A stretch of DNA of 8,348 nt. It comes from an uncultured Treponema sp. (lineage in GTDB: Bacteria; Spirochaetota; Spirochaetia; Treponematales; Treponemataceae). The notes under the pieces were generated by a model. It had not been told where the DNA came from. It saw only the letters and a list, made by a program, of their open reading frames with translations, and ran no database searches. The DNA is taken from positions 1 to 8,348 of the forward strand of contig CALBGU010000155.1 in assembly GCA_937893155.1 (NCBI GenBank). Reading direction: 5' to 3'. The position numbers and the translations under genes were made by a program. The number at the start of each line of letters is the position of its first letter. The stretch's first letter is position 1. Positions 1 to 5,505 of the stretch are shown piece by piece.

Positions 1-1220
1 CCAAATCCGAAAACGCGCGCCAGCACGATTGTAACAGCCACGCGGCACGTCCACATCGTAATTGACGACACCGCCATCGAAAAGCGCACATCGCCCGCCG
101 CACGCATTCCATACGCGGGCAAAAACGAAAATACCCACGTAATCGGCTTGATAATATGCACAAAAATCGTCAGTTCAATCGCTAACGCCGCCACGTCTTT
201 TTCCATGCCCGAAAGCACGGTTAGCGGCTGTACCGAAATGCTCACCAAAATCGACGAAACCACGAGCGCAAGCCACCCCGCGAACGTAAGGCGCTTTATG
301 TATTCCCCCGCCGCTTTGTCGTCGCCTGCGCCGATACATTGCCCGACCACCGTCATCATTCCAAGCCCAATCCCGATAGATGCTTGTCCCGACAGCCCTT
401 CGAGCATCGAAGTGAGCGCATTTGCCGCAATCGCCGCCGTTCCCATCGTGGAAATCGTGGACTGAATCGCGAGCTTCCCGAACTGGAACATTCCGTTTTC
501 AATTCCCGTCGGCACGCCGATTTTTAGGATTTTAATCATCACTGGCGCATCGGGACGGATTTTGAGATAGCGTTTTATGCCGATTGCTTGATTTGTTTTT
601 TTCAAAAACACCAAAATCATCACAGCACAAAAAAGCCTTGAGGCAAAAGTGCTCCACGCCGCGCCCGCAACGCCCAGCCCAAAACCAAAAATCAGCAACG
701 CATTTCCGCCGATGTTGATAACGTTTGAAGCCGTGGAAATCGTCATTGGCAAGCGCGAATTGCCGTCAGAGCGAAAAAGAGCCGCCGCCGCGTTGTAAAT
801 GGCAATCAGCGGATACGACAGCACGGTAATCAAAAAATACGTCTGTGCGCTTGCCATAACATCTGCGTCAACACTGCCGAACACAATGCGCAAAAGTGCG
901 CGGTGAAAGACCACGCAGAGCACGGTAACCGCCATCGAAAGCACCGAAACCGCAAGCAAAAGCTGCGCGCCTGCGTGATTTGCGCTGTCTTTCATACCCT
1001 TGCCGAGATATTGGCTCGCAAGGATTGCGCCTCCCGTTGCCATTGCCGAAAAAATCAGAATTGCCAGAATATTTATGGAATCCACGAGCGACACCGCTGA
1101 AATTGCCGCAGACCCTGCGCGTGCAACCATCACGGTGTCAACCGTTCCCATCATCGAATTCAAAAGCTGTTCAATGATGAGCGGCACAATCAGCCGCTTG
1201 AGCTCTTTTCGCGTAAACAT
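1..1220 (-). CDS. MATE family efflux transporter (C-terminus missing)
   Basis: About 406 codons are present. The frame stays open to the left edge, so roughly the last 40-50 residues of a typical 450-residue MATE protein are missing. The product would be a 12-helix inner-membrane antiporter that expels cationic drugs or metabolites in exchange for Na+ or H+. The start MFTRKELKRLIVPLIIEQLL is a typical MATE N-terminus. It is followed by the early 'MGTVDTVMVAR' motif, a mid-protein repeat of the same fold ('GVPTGIENGMFQFGKLAIQS') and a late 'GAYGMRAAGDVRF'-like stretch (here PAYGMRAAGDVRFSM). Hydrophobic segments recur throughout. The ATG lies 2 bp after the stop of the upstream lipoprotein gene, so the two are probably co-transcribed. 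A weak GAAG ribosome site about 9 nt upstream supports the start. The family is clear from sequence; the substrate cannot be told. Confidence 0.93.
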   Translation of the reverse strand, partial: MFTRKELKRLIVPLIIEQLLNSMMGTVDTVMVARAGSAAISAVSLVDSINILAILIFSAMATGGAILASQYLGKGMKDSANHAGAQLLLAVSVLSMAVTVLCVVFHRALLRIVFGSVDADVMASAQTYFLITVLSYPLIAIYNAAAALFRSDGNSRLPMTISTASNVINIGGNALLIFGFGLGVAGAAWSTFASRLFCAVMILVFLKKTNQAIGIKRYLKIRPDAPVMIKILKIGVPTGIENGMFQFGKLAIQSTISTMGTAAIAANALTSMLEGLSGQASIGIGLGMMTVVGQCIGAGDDKAAGEYIKRLTFAGWLALVVSSILVSISVQPLTVLSGMEKDVAALAIELTIFVHIIKPITWVFSFLPAYGMRAAGDVRFSMAVSSITMWTCRVAVTIVLARVFGF

Positions 1221-1222
1221 CG

Positions 1223-1597
1223 CTATTTCTTCAATTTGCCGCCGAGTTCTTTGAGCGCAGTGCCTGTTTTTTCCGCCGCTTTTCCTGCTTCATCTTTGAC
1301 CTTCAGCGCGGAAAGTTTTGCCTCTGCCGCCGTCCAGCGCGCCGAAAGCACGGCGAATTTCCCTGCGTCCGCCGCAGACATTTCAATCTTTGTTGCTTTT
1401 TTTGCAAACTCGGCTTCTTTTTTGGCAAGATTGTCGAGCTTGCTGGTAGTCTTGTTTTCTGCGCTTTTTTCGGCAGAAATCACGAACTTTTCGTAATCTT
1501 TCAAAAATTTTGACGACGAAGAATCGCCGCACGAAAAAAACGAAACCGACACCAAAGCGAAAAACGCTGCCAAAACCAAATTTCTCACATATTTCAT
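1223..1597 (-). CDS. small Ala/Lys-rich putative lipoprotein
   Basis: The product has 124 residues. It has a basic N-terminus (MKYVRN), a hydrophobic stretch at about residues 7-21 and Cys23 followed by Gly-Asp-Ser. This looks like a lipoprotein signal peptide cut before Cys23. The -3 to -1 residues are Phe-Phe-Ser rather than the classic Leu-Ala-Gly, a loose lipobox of the kind accepted in spirochaetes. The mature part (about 102 residues) is rich in Ala, Lys and Glu, lacks further Cys, and should form long amphipathic helices, perhaps a coiled coil. It ends in a lysine-rich tail. I do not recognise a named family and assign no function. It is the first gene of a probable two-gene unit with the MATE transporter. 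The ATG at 1597 is the only sensible start, since the signal peptide begins there, yet no good Shine-Dalgarno sequence precedes it (see the promoter entry). Confidence 0.75.
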   Translation of the reverse strand: MKYVRNLVLAAFFALVSVSFFSCGDSSSSKFLKDYEKFVISAEKSAENKTTSKLDNLAKKEAEFAKKATKIEMSAADAGKFAVLSARWTAAEAKLSALKVKDEAGKAAEKTGTALKELGGKLKK

Positions 1598-1603
1598 AAT
1601 TCC

Positions 1604-1612
1604 ACTATATCA
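1604..1612 (-). promoter_or_regulatory. extended -10 promoter of the lipoprotein-MATE unit
   Basis: Read on the minus strand, 1612-1604 is TGATATAGT, a full extended -10 match (TGn + TATAGT, 5 of 6 to TATAAT). No convincing -35 box lies 17 bp upstream, which is common for extended -10 promoters. Only six bases (GGAATT) separate the -10 box from the ATG at 1597, so transcription would start at or next to the A of the start codon. Confidence 0.45.
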
Positions 1613-1701
1613 CAATCAGCAAAGAAATTCTATTTTTTTACACGCTTTGCGCTTTTCGTGCTTTTGCAAAAATAAAAAATGCGCGTCTAAGGTCAAAAAT
1701 C

Positions 1702-1848
1702 GCTTTTGTACATTTTGATATTCACGGAAAAACTCTAAAATCTCCAATATACGTTTTTACATTGGTAAAAAAAGAGCAAAAAGTGCTTTTGTAAGTTCTA
1801 ACATTTACAAAAAAACTCAAAAATCTCAAATATAAGTTCTGACATTGG
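1702..1848. repeat. 83-bp-offset imperfect tandem repeat (1702-1765 and 1785-1848)
   Basis: The two 64-bp segments align without gaps at 51 of 64 positions by hand count. The best-conserved parts are the start (GCTTTTGTA), the middle (ACTC-AAAATCTC-AATATA) and the end (ACATTGG). Nineteen bases separate the copies. The 83-bp offset is about twice the 41-bp motif spacing seen across the region, so this looks like a duplicated two-motif unit. A third, more decayed copy can be traced at about 1865-1928. No coding frame is convincing here. Confidence 0.7.
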
Positions 1849-1858
1849 AGATTTTAGA
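1734..1858. repeat. 15-bp perfect inverted repeat (1734-1748 / 1844-1858)
   Basis: TCTAAAATCTCCAAT at 1734-1748 recurs as its exact reverse complement, ATTGGAGATTTTAGA, at 1844-1858, with 95 bp between the arms. It overlaps the imperfect direct repeats. It could let the region fold as RNA or cruciform DNA, or be a trace of past rearrangement. No transposase or target-site duplication is seen. Confidence 0.65.
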
Positions 1859-1877
1859 CGGAATTTTCGTTTTATTA

Positions 1878-1906
1878 TTGACAAATGTCAGAAATTGCGC
1901 TAGATT
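1878..1906 (+). promoter_or_regulatory. sigma-70-type promoter of the DUF134-NifX operon
   Basis: TTGACA at 1878-1883 is a perfect -35 box. It is followed after exactly 17 bp by TAGATT at 1901-1906, 4 of 6 to the -10 consensus. Transcription would start near 1913, giving a leader of about 36 nt before the ATG at 1949. The -35 box lies inside the palindrome at 1879-1890, so a protein bound there should block RNA polymerase. Confidence 0.6.
1879..1890. promoter_or_regulatory. operator-like palindrome O1 (TGACAAATGTCA)
   Basis: Five-base arms TGACA/TGTCA flank two central bases. The site overlaps the -35 box of the operon promoter, the expected place for a repressor site. Its sequence is the exact reverse complement of the palindrome at 1920-1931, and both are followed by GAAA on the plus strand. 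Confidence 0.6.
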
Positions 1907-1919
1907 TTCGGTTGGTTAT

Positions 1920-1931
1920 TGACATTTGTCA
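1920..1931. promoter_or_regulatory. operator-like palindrome O2 (TGACATTTGTCA)
   Basis: This is the second copy of the TGACA-N2-TGTCA palindrome, 41 bp from the first. It lies just downstream of the predicted transcription start and 17 bp before the ATG. It contains a TTGACA (from 1919), but no fitting -10 lies 17 bp further on, so it is more likely an operator than a second promoter. Confidence 0.55.
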
Positions 1932-1948
1932 GAAACTAAGGACTTTTT

Positions 1949-2674
1949 ATGGCGCGACCAATCCGATGTAGAAAAATCCGTGCGCTTCCTGAATTTTATC
2001 GATTTTCGCCCGACGACGGCGCGAATGGAGAGGTTCAGCTGACTCTTGACGAGCTTGAAACCGTGCGTCTGTTGGACTCTTCGGCTTTGACGCAAGAAGA
2101 GGCGGCGGCGCAAATGGGCGTGGCTCGCACAACCGTAACGGCGTTGTATGAGACGGCGCGGCGAAAAATCGCGGATTGTCTTTTGAACGGGCGGCGGCTG
2201 GTGATTTCGGGCGGTGCGTGGAAAATTGAAAGCAAAGAAATGCCGGATTTTCCGGCGAAGGAGGGCAATATGCGTATTGCTGTTACGTTTGAGAATGGCG
2301 AGGTGTTCCAGCATTTTGGACACACGGGATTTTTTAAGTTTTATGATGTGGCGGACGGTGCGGTGATAAAATCCGAAGTTGTCGGCACGAATGGGCAGGG
2401 ACACGGCGCGCTGTCGGGCTTTTTGAAAAATGCCGGCGTGGACACGTTGATTTGCGGCGGTATTGGCGGCGGTGCGCAGGCGGCGCTGAAAGAAGCGGGA
2501 ATCACTTTTTTTGGCGGTGTTTCTGGAAATGCGGACGACGCAGTGCAGGCGCTTCTTGCGGGCAATTTGGTGTATAATCCGAACGTAAAATGCTCTCATC
2601 ACGGCGACGGACACGGCGAGGCTCATTCTTGCTCTGGGAACTGCGCTCATCACGGCGAAGGAGTCTCTCAATGA
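1949..2674 (+). CDS. DUF134 (UPF0251) HTH domain fused to NifX-like metal-cluster-binding domain
   Basis: The product has 241 residues. Residues 1-95 match UPF0251/DUF134: the MARPIRCRKI opening, the LTLDELETVRL core, then a helix-turn-helix at about 47-74 (LTQEEAAAQMGVARTTV) and a closing GRRLVISGGAW. Residues 108-212 are a NifX/NafY-type domain (dinitrogenase Fe-Mo cofactor family): MRIAV start, FGH at 123-125 and a Gly-rich 'ICGGIGGGAQ' segment. The last 28 residues form a tail with six His and three Cys, likely metal-binding. AAGGA at 1938-1942 fixes the ATG. The family is known in organisms without nitrogenase and its substrate is unclear; nothing else here suggests nitrogen fixation. 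The ATGA overlap with the next gene implies translational coupling. The HTH domain probably controls this operon through the upstream palindromes (inference). A strong internal start at 2270 may also yield the NifX half alone. Confidence 0.9.
   Translation: MARPIRCRKIRALPEFYRFSPDDGANGEVQLTLDELETVRLLDSSALTQEEAAAQMGVARTTVTALYETARRKIADCLLNGRRLVISGGAWKIESKEMPDFPAKEGNMRIAVTFENGEVFQHFGHTGFFKFYDVADGAVIKSEVVGTNGQGHGALSGFLKNAGVDTLICGGIGGGAQAALKEAGITFFGGVSGNADDAVQALLAGNLVYNPNVKCSHHGDGHGEAHSCSGNCAHHGEGVSQ
2258..2272 (+). promoter_or_regulatory. internal ribosome binding site and ATG for a free NifX-domain protein
   Basis: AAGGAGGG at 2258-2265 is a near-ideal Shine-Dalgarno sequence, four bases before an in-frame ATG at 2270 (residue 108 of the fusion). 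The resulting protein, 2270-2674, would have 134 residues and begin MRIAV, the usual beginning of stand-alone NifX-like proteins. The signal is stronger than the one at the full-length start. Confidence 0.6.
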
Positions 2675-3063
2675 CGATTGCAGAGCGCGCAGAAACGGCG
2701 GCTGGATACAAGGCGAGCGGCGTTTGCAACTGTTGTCAGGCGGTTACTCGGGTTTTTGCCGATACCGTTTCGTTGAGCGAGGAAGATTTGATGAAAATTG
2801 CCGCTGGTTTTGCGGGCGGTATGGGCACGATGGAAGCGACGTGCGGCGCTCTTGTTGGTGCGTCGATGATAGGCGGGCTTTTGACAAACGGGCAGGGCAG
2901 CGTTAAGGTCAGTCGCGGTATTCTTCAGCGTTTTGGAAAAAAATGCGGCGCAACAATCTGCAAAGATCTAAAAGGGCGCGATACGGGCGTGGTTTTGTGC
3001 GAATGCCCGCAGTGCGTGAAAAATGCGGTGCTGGCTCTGGGCGAAGAACTTTCGCTGGCGTAG
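2671..3063 (+). CDS. C_GCAxxG_C_C family cysteine-rich protein
   Basis: The product has 130 residues and nine cysteines (19, 21, 22, 58, 92, 97, 110, 112, 115). The order fits the C_GCAxxG_C_C family (PF09719): an N-terminal CNCCQAV, then AAGFAGGMG, TCGALVGA with Cys58, Cys92/Cys97 around GATIC, and a final CECPQCV cluster. Such proteins are thought to bind metal or act in thiol redox chemistry, but no reaction is established. It has no signal peptide or membrane segment, so it is probably cytoplasmic. The ATG at 2671 overlaps the upstream TGA (ATGA) and follows GAAGGAG at 2657-2663 at a good distance. The frame stays open upstream to 2590, but that stretch only overlaps the NifX His/Cys tail in another frame. 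The gene is second in the operon and presumably shares its operator control. The pairing with a NifX-type cluster carrier suggests a joint metal or redox task (inference). Confidence 0.88.
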   Translation: MTIAERAETAAGYKASGVCNCCQAVTRVFADTVSLSEEDLMKIAAGFAGGMGTMEATCGALVGASMIGGLLTNGQGSVKVSRGILQRFGKKCGATICKDLKGRDTGVVLCECPQCVKNAVLALGEELSLA

Positions 3064-3075
3064 TGTTTTGGTGGT

Positions 3076-3099
3076 AAATGTGTCATTTTGCACTTTTTT
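3076..3099 (+). terminator. weak possible terminator of the DUF134-NifX operon
   Basis: About 16 bp after the stop lies a short imperfect stem (GTGT / GCAC around CATTTT, or alternatively AAATG-TGT-CATTT) followed by six T residues at 3094-3099. The stem is short and AT-rich, so the call is tentative. The convergent gene ends at 3134 and no better hairpin occurs between the two. Confidence 0.25.
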
Positions 3100-3133
3100 C
3101 AGCGAACATATATTTTGAAGCAGAGTCAAAAAC

Positions 3134-4810
3134 TCAATAAATGCCCAAAACAGACGGATTATTCCACAGCGAACTGTAGCTTACCGCACTCGACGTAGAT
3201 TCTTCCCAAATGGATTGGAGCGCGTAAAATCGCGGTTTGTATACGGTGCTGCTGTTTACGGTTACGCTTTTGATTTCGTTCCAGCCGCGCGAAAATGCGA
3301 TGTGTTGGCTGTCAAGATTGCCGAAATAAAATGCTTTTGCGTCAGATTGCGCCACGAACGGCAAGAAATGCAAGCCCGCACCCAACGCGGCATCGACGGG
3401 AATCCAGCCAAAGCCTTCGATGTAAAATTCCGTCCACCAATGATTTTTGCTTTTGGAATTGGTATCGACCAAAATACCGCTCATCGGGATTGCAGGGACT
3501 CCTGAAGCACGAAGCAAAGCCGTGTATAAAATCGCAAAATCGTACGCATCGCCATTTTTTGACTCGAGCATTTTTTTTATCTCTGCGTTTTCGGTGCGCG
3601 GATTTTGCAAAATTTTGTAATTTTCAACAAGGTAATTATACAGCAATTTTGCTTTTGCATAGGGATTATTTTCTTTACCTACAACGTTTTTGGCAATCGA
3701 AACTATCTCGCTGTCGGTACTGGGAATGCACTTATCTGCGACGGTGTACGTTTTGAAAAGTTTACGCTCCGTTTCAGAAAACGGCTTTACTTTTCGCGCA
3801 TTTATCTCTGTTGACACCGAATAAACGGTAATAATAAAATTGTGGCTGAATTTTACGCGCGAGTGTTCGGCTGATGACAACTGAATCTGATGCACGATGG
3901 TGTTCTTGAAATTTTCGAGAATCGGAGTTGGATTGCATTCCGAGAGTTCAATTTTGGGCTGAGACGAAAAGAGCGCAGGACGCGGCACTCGGAGCGTAAT
4001 CGTGCTGTTTTCGTCCGTTGAAACTGCATTTGCGATGTCTTGCGTCAGTTGAACGACAAACGTATGCTTGTTGGAATATTTTTTTTGCCCGATATTCTGC
4101 GGCACGGACAATGAAATGCGGTTGCTTTCGCCTTTGTCGGTTTTTACATAGCAGCTGCCGGTTTTTGCGCCGTCTGGAATGCGCACTTTTATTTCCGTAT
4201 CGCTCCAAAGCTCGTAATCAAAATCCAAATCGCTCGCTGAAATAAAATTGTCTTGCGTAACGTCGTTTGTTTCGTGATTTGCCGTAAAAAAAACTGCTGA
4301 TTCACCGCGGGAATTGCCGTAATTGCTGCCCTCGATAGAAATAACTTCGCCGACCGAAGCGGCATTTTTTGACAAAGCAGAAATAATCGGGATGGATTTT
4401 TTTGGGTCGGGGCGCACGGGCGACGGAATGTCGTTTTCATTTGCAAAAAAGAGCTGATTTGATTTTTCGTTTGTACTCACAAAAACAAGCCCGTCCTGCA
4501 CATTTGACGGAATGATGACTTTAATTTCCGAATCATTCCAGTCAAGATAGCAACTTGAGGTCAGTTTGCTTCCTCCGATTTCCACGAAAGAAGAGCCTCT
4601 TGAGTTCCCAAAATTATTGCCGGTAATGACCATAATATCGCCCGGAGCGCCAATCTGAGGATTTATGGAAACAAGAACCGGCATTTTCTTTGCGCGGTAA
4701 CTTGCAATTCTGGTTACCGTCACAAAAAGAACGATAGCAATAATCCAGAGCACCGTGCGAAATAGCGGCGATGCTCTAAAAAGAAGCGAGAATTGTTTGC
4801 GTAGACTCAC
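3134..4810 (-). CDS. membrane-anchored double-TIG transglutaminase-like protein, catalytic Cys replaced
   Basis: The product has 558 residues. One N-terminal membrane segment lies at about 19-33, with basic residues on both sides and no cleavage site, so the rest probably faces the periplasm. Two IPT/TIG immunoglobulin-like domains follow, at about 44-122 and 140-236. Each carries a matching loop (GNNFGNSRG at 64-72, GSNYGNSRG at 161-169), so they arose by duplication. After a linker domain comes a transglutaminase-like core at about 375-480 with LLYNYLV, LLRASGVPA, NHWWTEFY and GWIPVDAALG. His457 and Asp473 sit where two of the triad residues belong, but the Cys position reads GDAYDFA, with Ala422 (GCG codon). 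The core is therefore probably catalytically dead and may bind peptide or protein. The start is GTG, overlapping the anti-sigma stop (GTGA), so the gene is coupled to the sigma/anti-sigma pair. The domain calls are firm; the biological role is unknown. Confidence 0.85.
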   Translation of the reverse strand: MSLRKQFSLLFRASPLFRTVLWIIAIVLFVTVTRIASYRAKKMPVLVSINPQIGAPGDIMVITGNNFGNSRGSSFVEIGGSKLTSSCYLDWNDSEIKVIIPSNVQDGLVFVSTNEKSNQLFFANENDIPSPVRPDPKKSIPIISALSKNAASVGEVISIEGSNYGNSRGESAVFFTANHETNDVTQDNFISASDLDFDYELWSDTEIKVRIPDGAKTGSCYVKTDKGESNRISLSVPQNIGQKKYSNKHTFVVQLTQDIANAVSTDENSTITLRVPRPALFSSQPKIELSECNPTPILENFKNTIVHQIQLSSAEHSRVKFSHNFIITVYSVSTEINARKVKPFSETERKLFKTYTVADKCIPSTDSEIVSIAKNVVGKENNPYAKAKLLYNYLVENYKILQNPRTENAEIKKMLESKNGDAYDFAILYTALLRASGVPAIPMSGILVDTNSKSKNHWWTEFYIEGFGWIPVDAALGAGLHFLPFVAQSDAKAFYFGNLDSQHIAFSRGWNEIKSVTVNSSTVYKPRFYALQSIWEESTSSAVSYSSLWNNPSVLGIY

Positions 4811-5505
4811 TTTTCTGAATCCTGAACATCATTTTGATATAATTTTTCGATTACCACAGGAAAATCAAACGTTTCAACCTCTCCGACCGATGGCGACAGG
4901 GTAATTTTTATGGAAATTGCTTTTTCCGGCACTTCTGGGCGGAAAACATCAACGGAATTCAGCGAATTTTTGATAGTCTGAAGTCCTTTTTGCTCTCTAT
5001 TTGCCGAAAATCCAACTGTGCTGGGCTTTGCGTTTGGTTCTTCAGAAATCAGCGAAGAAAGATGTGTCATCGGAATCATTGCCTGCGGAATTTTGGGCGG
5101 CTTGATTTCTGCCACCGTCTGCGCTTGCTCTGGTACTGCGGCAATTTCTGCGTTTTTTTCAGTTCTCGACCGCATTGGCAGGGCTATTGCTGCCACAATG
5201 ACAGCCGCTGCTGCACCGATTGCCCATTTTGGAACAAAAAATCGGTGAACATTGCTAGAAGCGGTAACTTTTGCATAGCTCATTCTTGCTTGCAATCGCT
5301 CAAAACTTTTTTCAAGGTCGGCTGAAGAAAGTGCGATAGCGGCAGAATCTGCTTTCAGATTATCTCGCAGTGCTTTTATGCGCTCCAACTCGTTTTTGCA
5401 TTGAGCACATTGGCTAACGTGCGCCTCGTATTCTTTTATATATACGGGCGGCAACTCATTATCGAGATAAACAGAATGAATATCTTTTTCAGGACAAGTA
5501 GACAT
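4807..5505 (-). CDS. membrane-spanning zinc-finger anti-sigma factor
   Basis: The product has 232 residues. The N-terminus has the putative zinc-finger (zf-HC2/ZAS) pattern of anti-sigma factors: Cys4, then His29-x3-Cys33-x2-Cys36. A helical linker leads to a single membrane segment at about 94-111 (WAIGAAAAVIVAAIALPM). The outer part, about 120 residues, is rich in Pro, Ala and Glu with no recognised fold. In this family the cytoplasmic zinc domain holds the ECF sigma factor inactive until a signal from the outer part releases it. The gene begins 17 bp before the end of the sigma gene and ends inside the start codon of the TIG-transglutaminase gene, so all three are translationally linked. 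AGGAG six bases before the ATG at 5505 supports the start. The partner is almost certainly the adjacent sigma factor; the inducing signal is unknown. Confidence 0.9.
   Translation of the reverse strand: MSTCPEKDIHSVYLDNELPPVYIKEYEAHVSQCAQCKNELERIKALRDNLKADSAAIALSSADLEKSFERLQARMSYAKVTASSNVHRFFVPKWAIGAAAAVIVAAIALPMRSRTEKNAEIAAVPEQAQTVAEIKPPKIPQAMIPMTHLSSLISEEPNAKPSTVGFSANREQKGLQTIKNSLNSVDVFRPEVPEKAISIKITLSPSVGEVETFDFPVVIEKLYQNDVQDSEK

Larger units (their letters stand above)
1716..1931. promoter_or_regulatory. array of six TGACATT-like motifs spaced about 41 bp
   Basis: Twelve-base motifs begin at 1716 (TGATATTCACGG), 1757 (TTACATTGGTAA), 1799 (TAACATTTACAA), 1840 (TGACATTGGAGA), 1879 (TGACAAATGTCA) and 1920 (TGACATTTGTCA). 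The steps are 41, 42, 41, 39 and 41 bp, close to four helical turns. The two nearest the gene are near-perfect palindromes; the distal ones are degenerate. This suits cooperative binding of a regulator on one face of the DNA in front of the DUF134-NifX operon. The motifs and spacing are visible in the sequence; the binding role is inferred. Confidence 0.5.

Noticed and set aside
1716..1931. A CRISPR-like array suggested by regular about 41-bp spacing
   Set aside because: The shared units are only about 12 bp and diverge strongly, and the sequences between them are themselves partly related; no cas genes are present.
2590..2670. A longer form of the C_GCAxxG_C_C protein beginning at 2590
   Set aside because: The extra residues are an Arg/Ser-rich readout of the NifX tail in another frame; GAAGGAG plus the ATGA overlap mark 2671 as the start.
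1916..2671. A 251-residue open frame on the minus strand opposite the DUF134-NifX gene
   Set aside because: Its Arg/His-rich translation matches no family and it mirrors a GC-rich coding frame with clear domains; it is a shadow.
1949..2674. A nitrogen-fixation (nif) locus suggested by the NifX-like domain
   Set aside because: No nifB, nifH, nifD, nifK or sigma-54 promoter is seen; NifX-like domains are common in anaerobes without nitrogenase.
3120..3134. A GAGT-CAAAA-ACTC hairpin as terminator for the minus-strand sigma operon
   Set aside because: The stem is only four base pairs and is not followed by a T-run on the minus strand.
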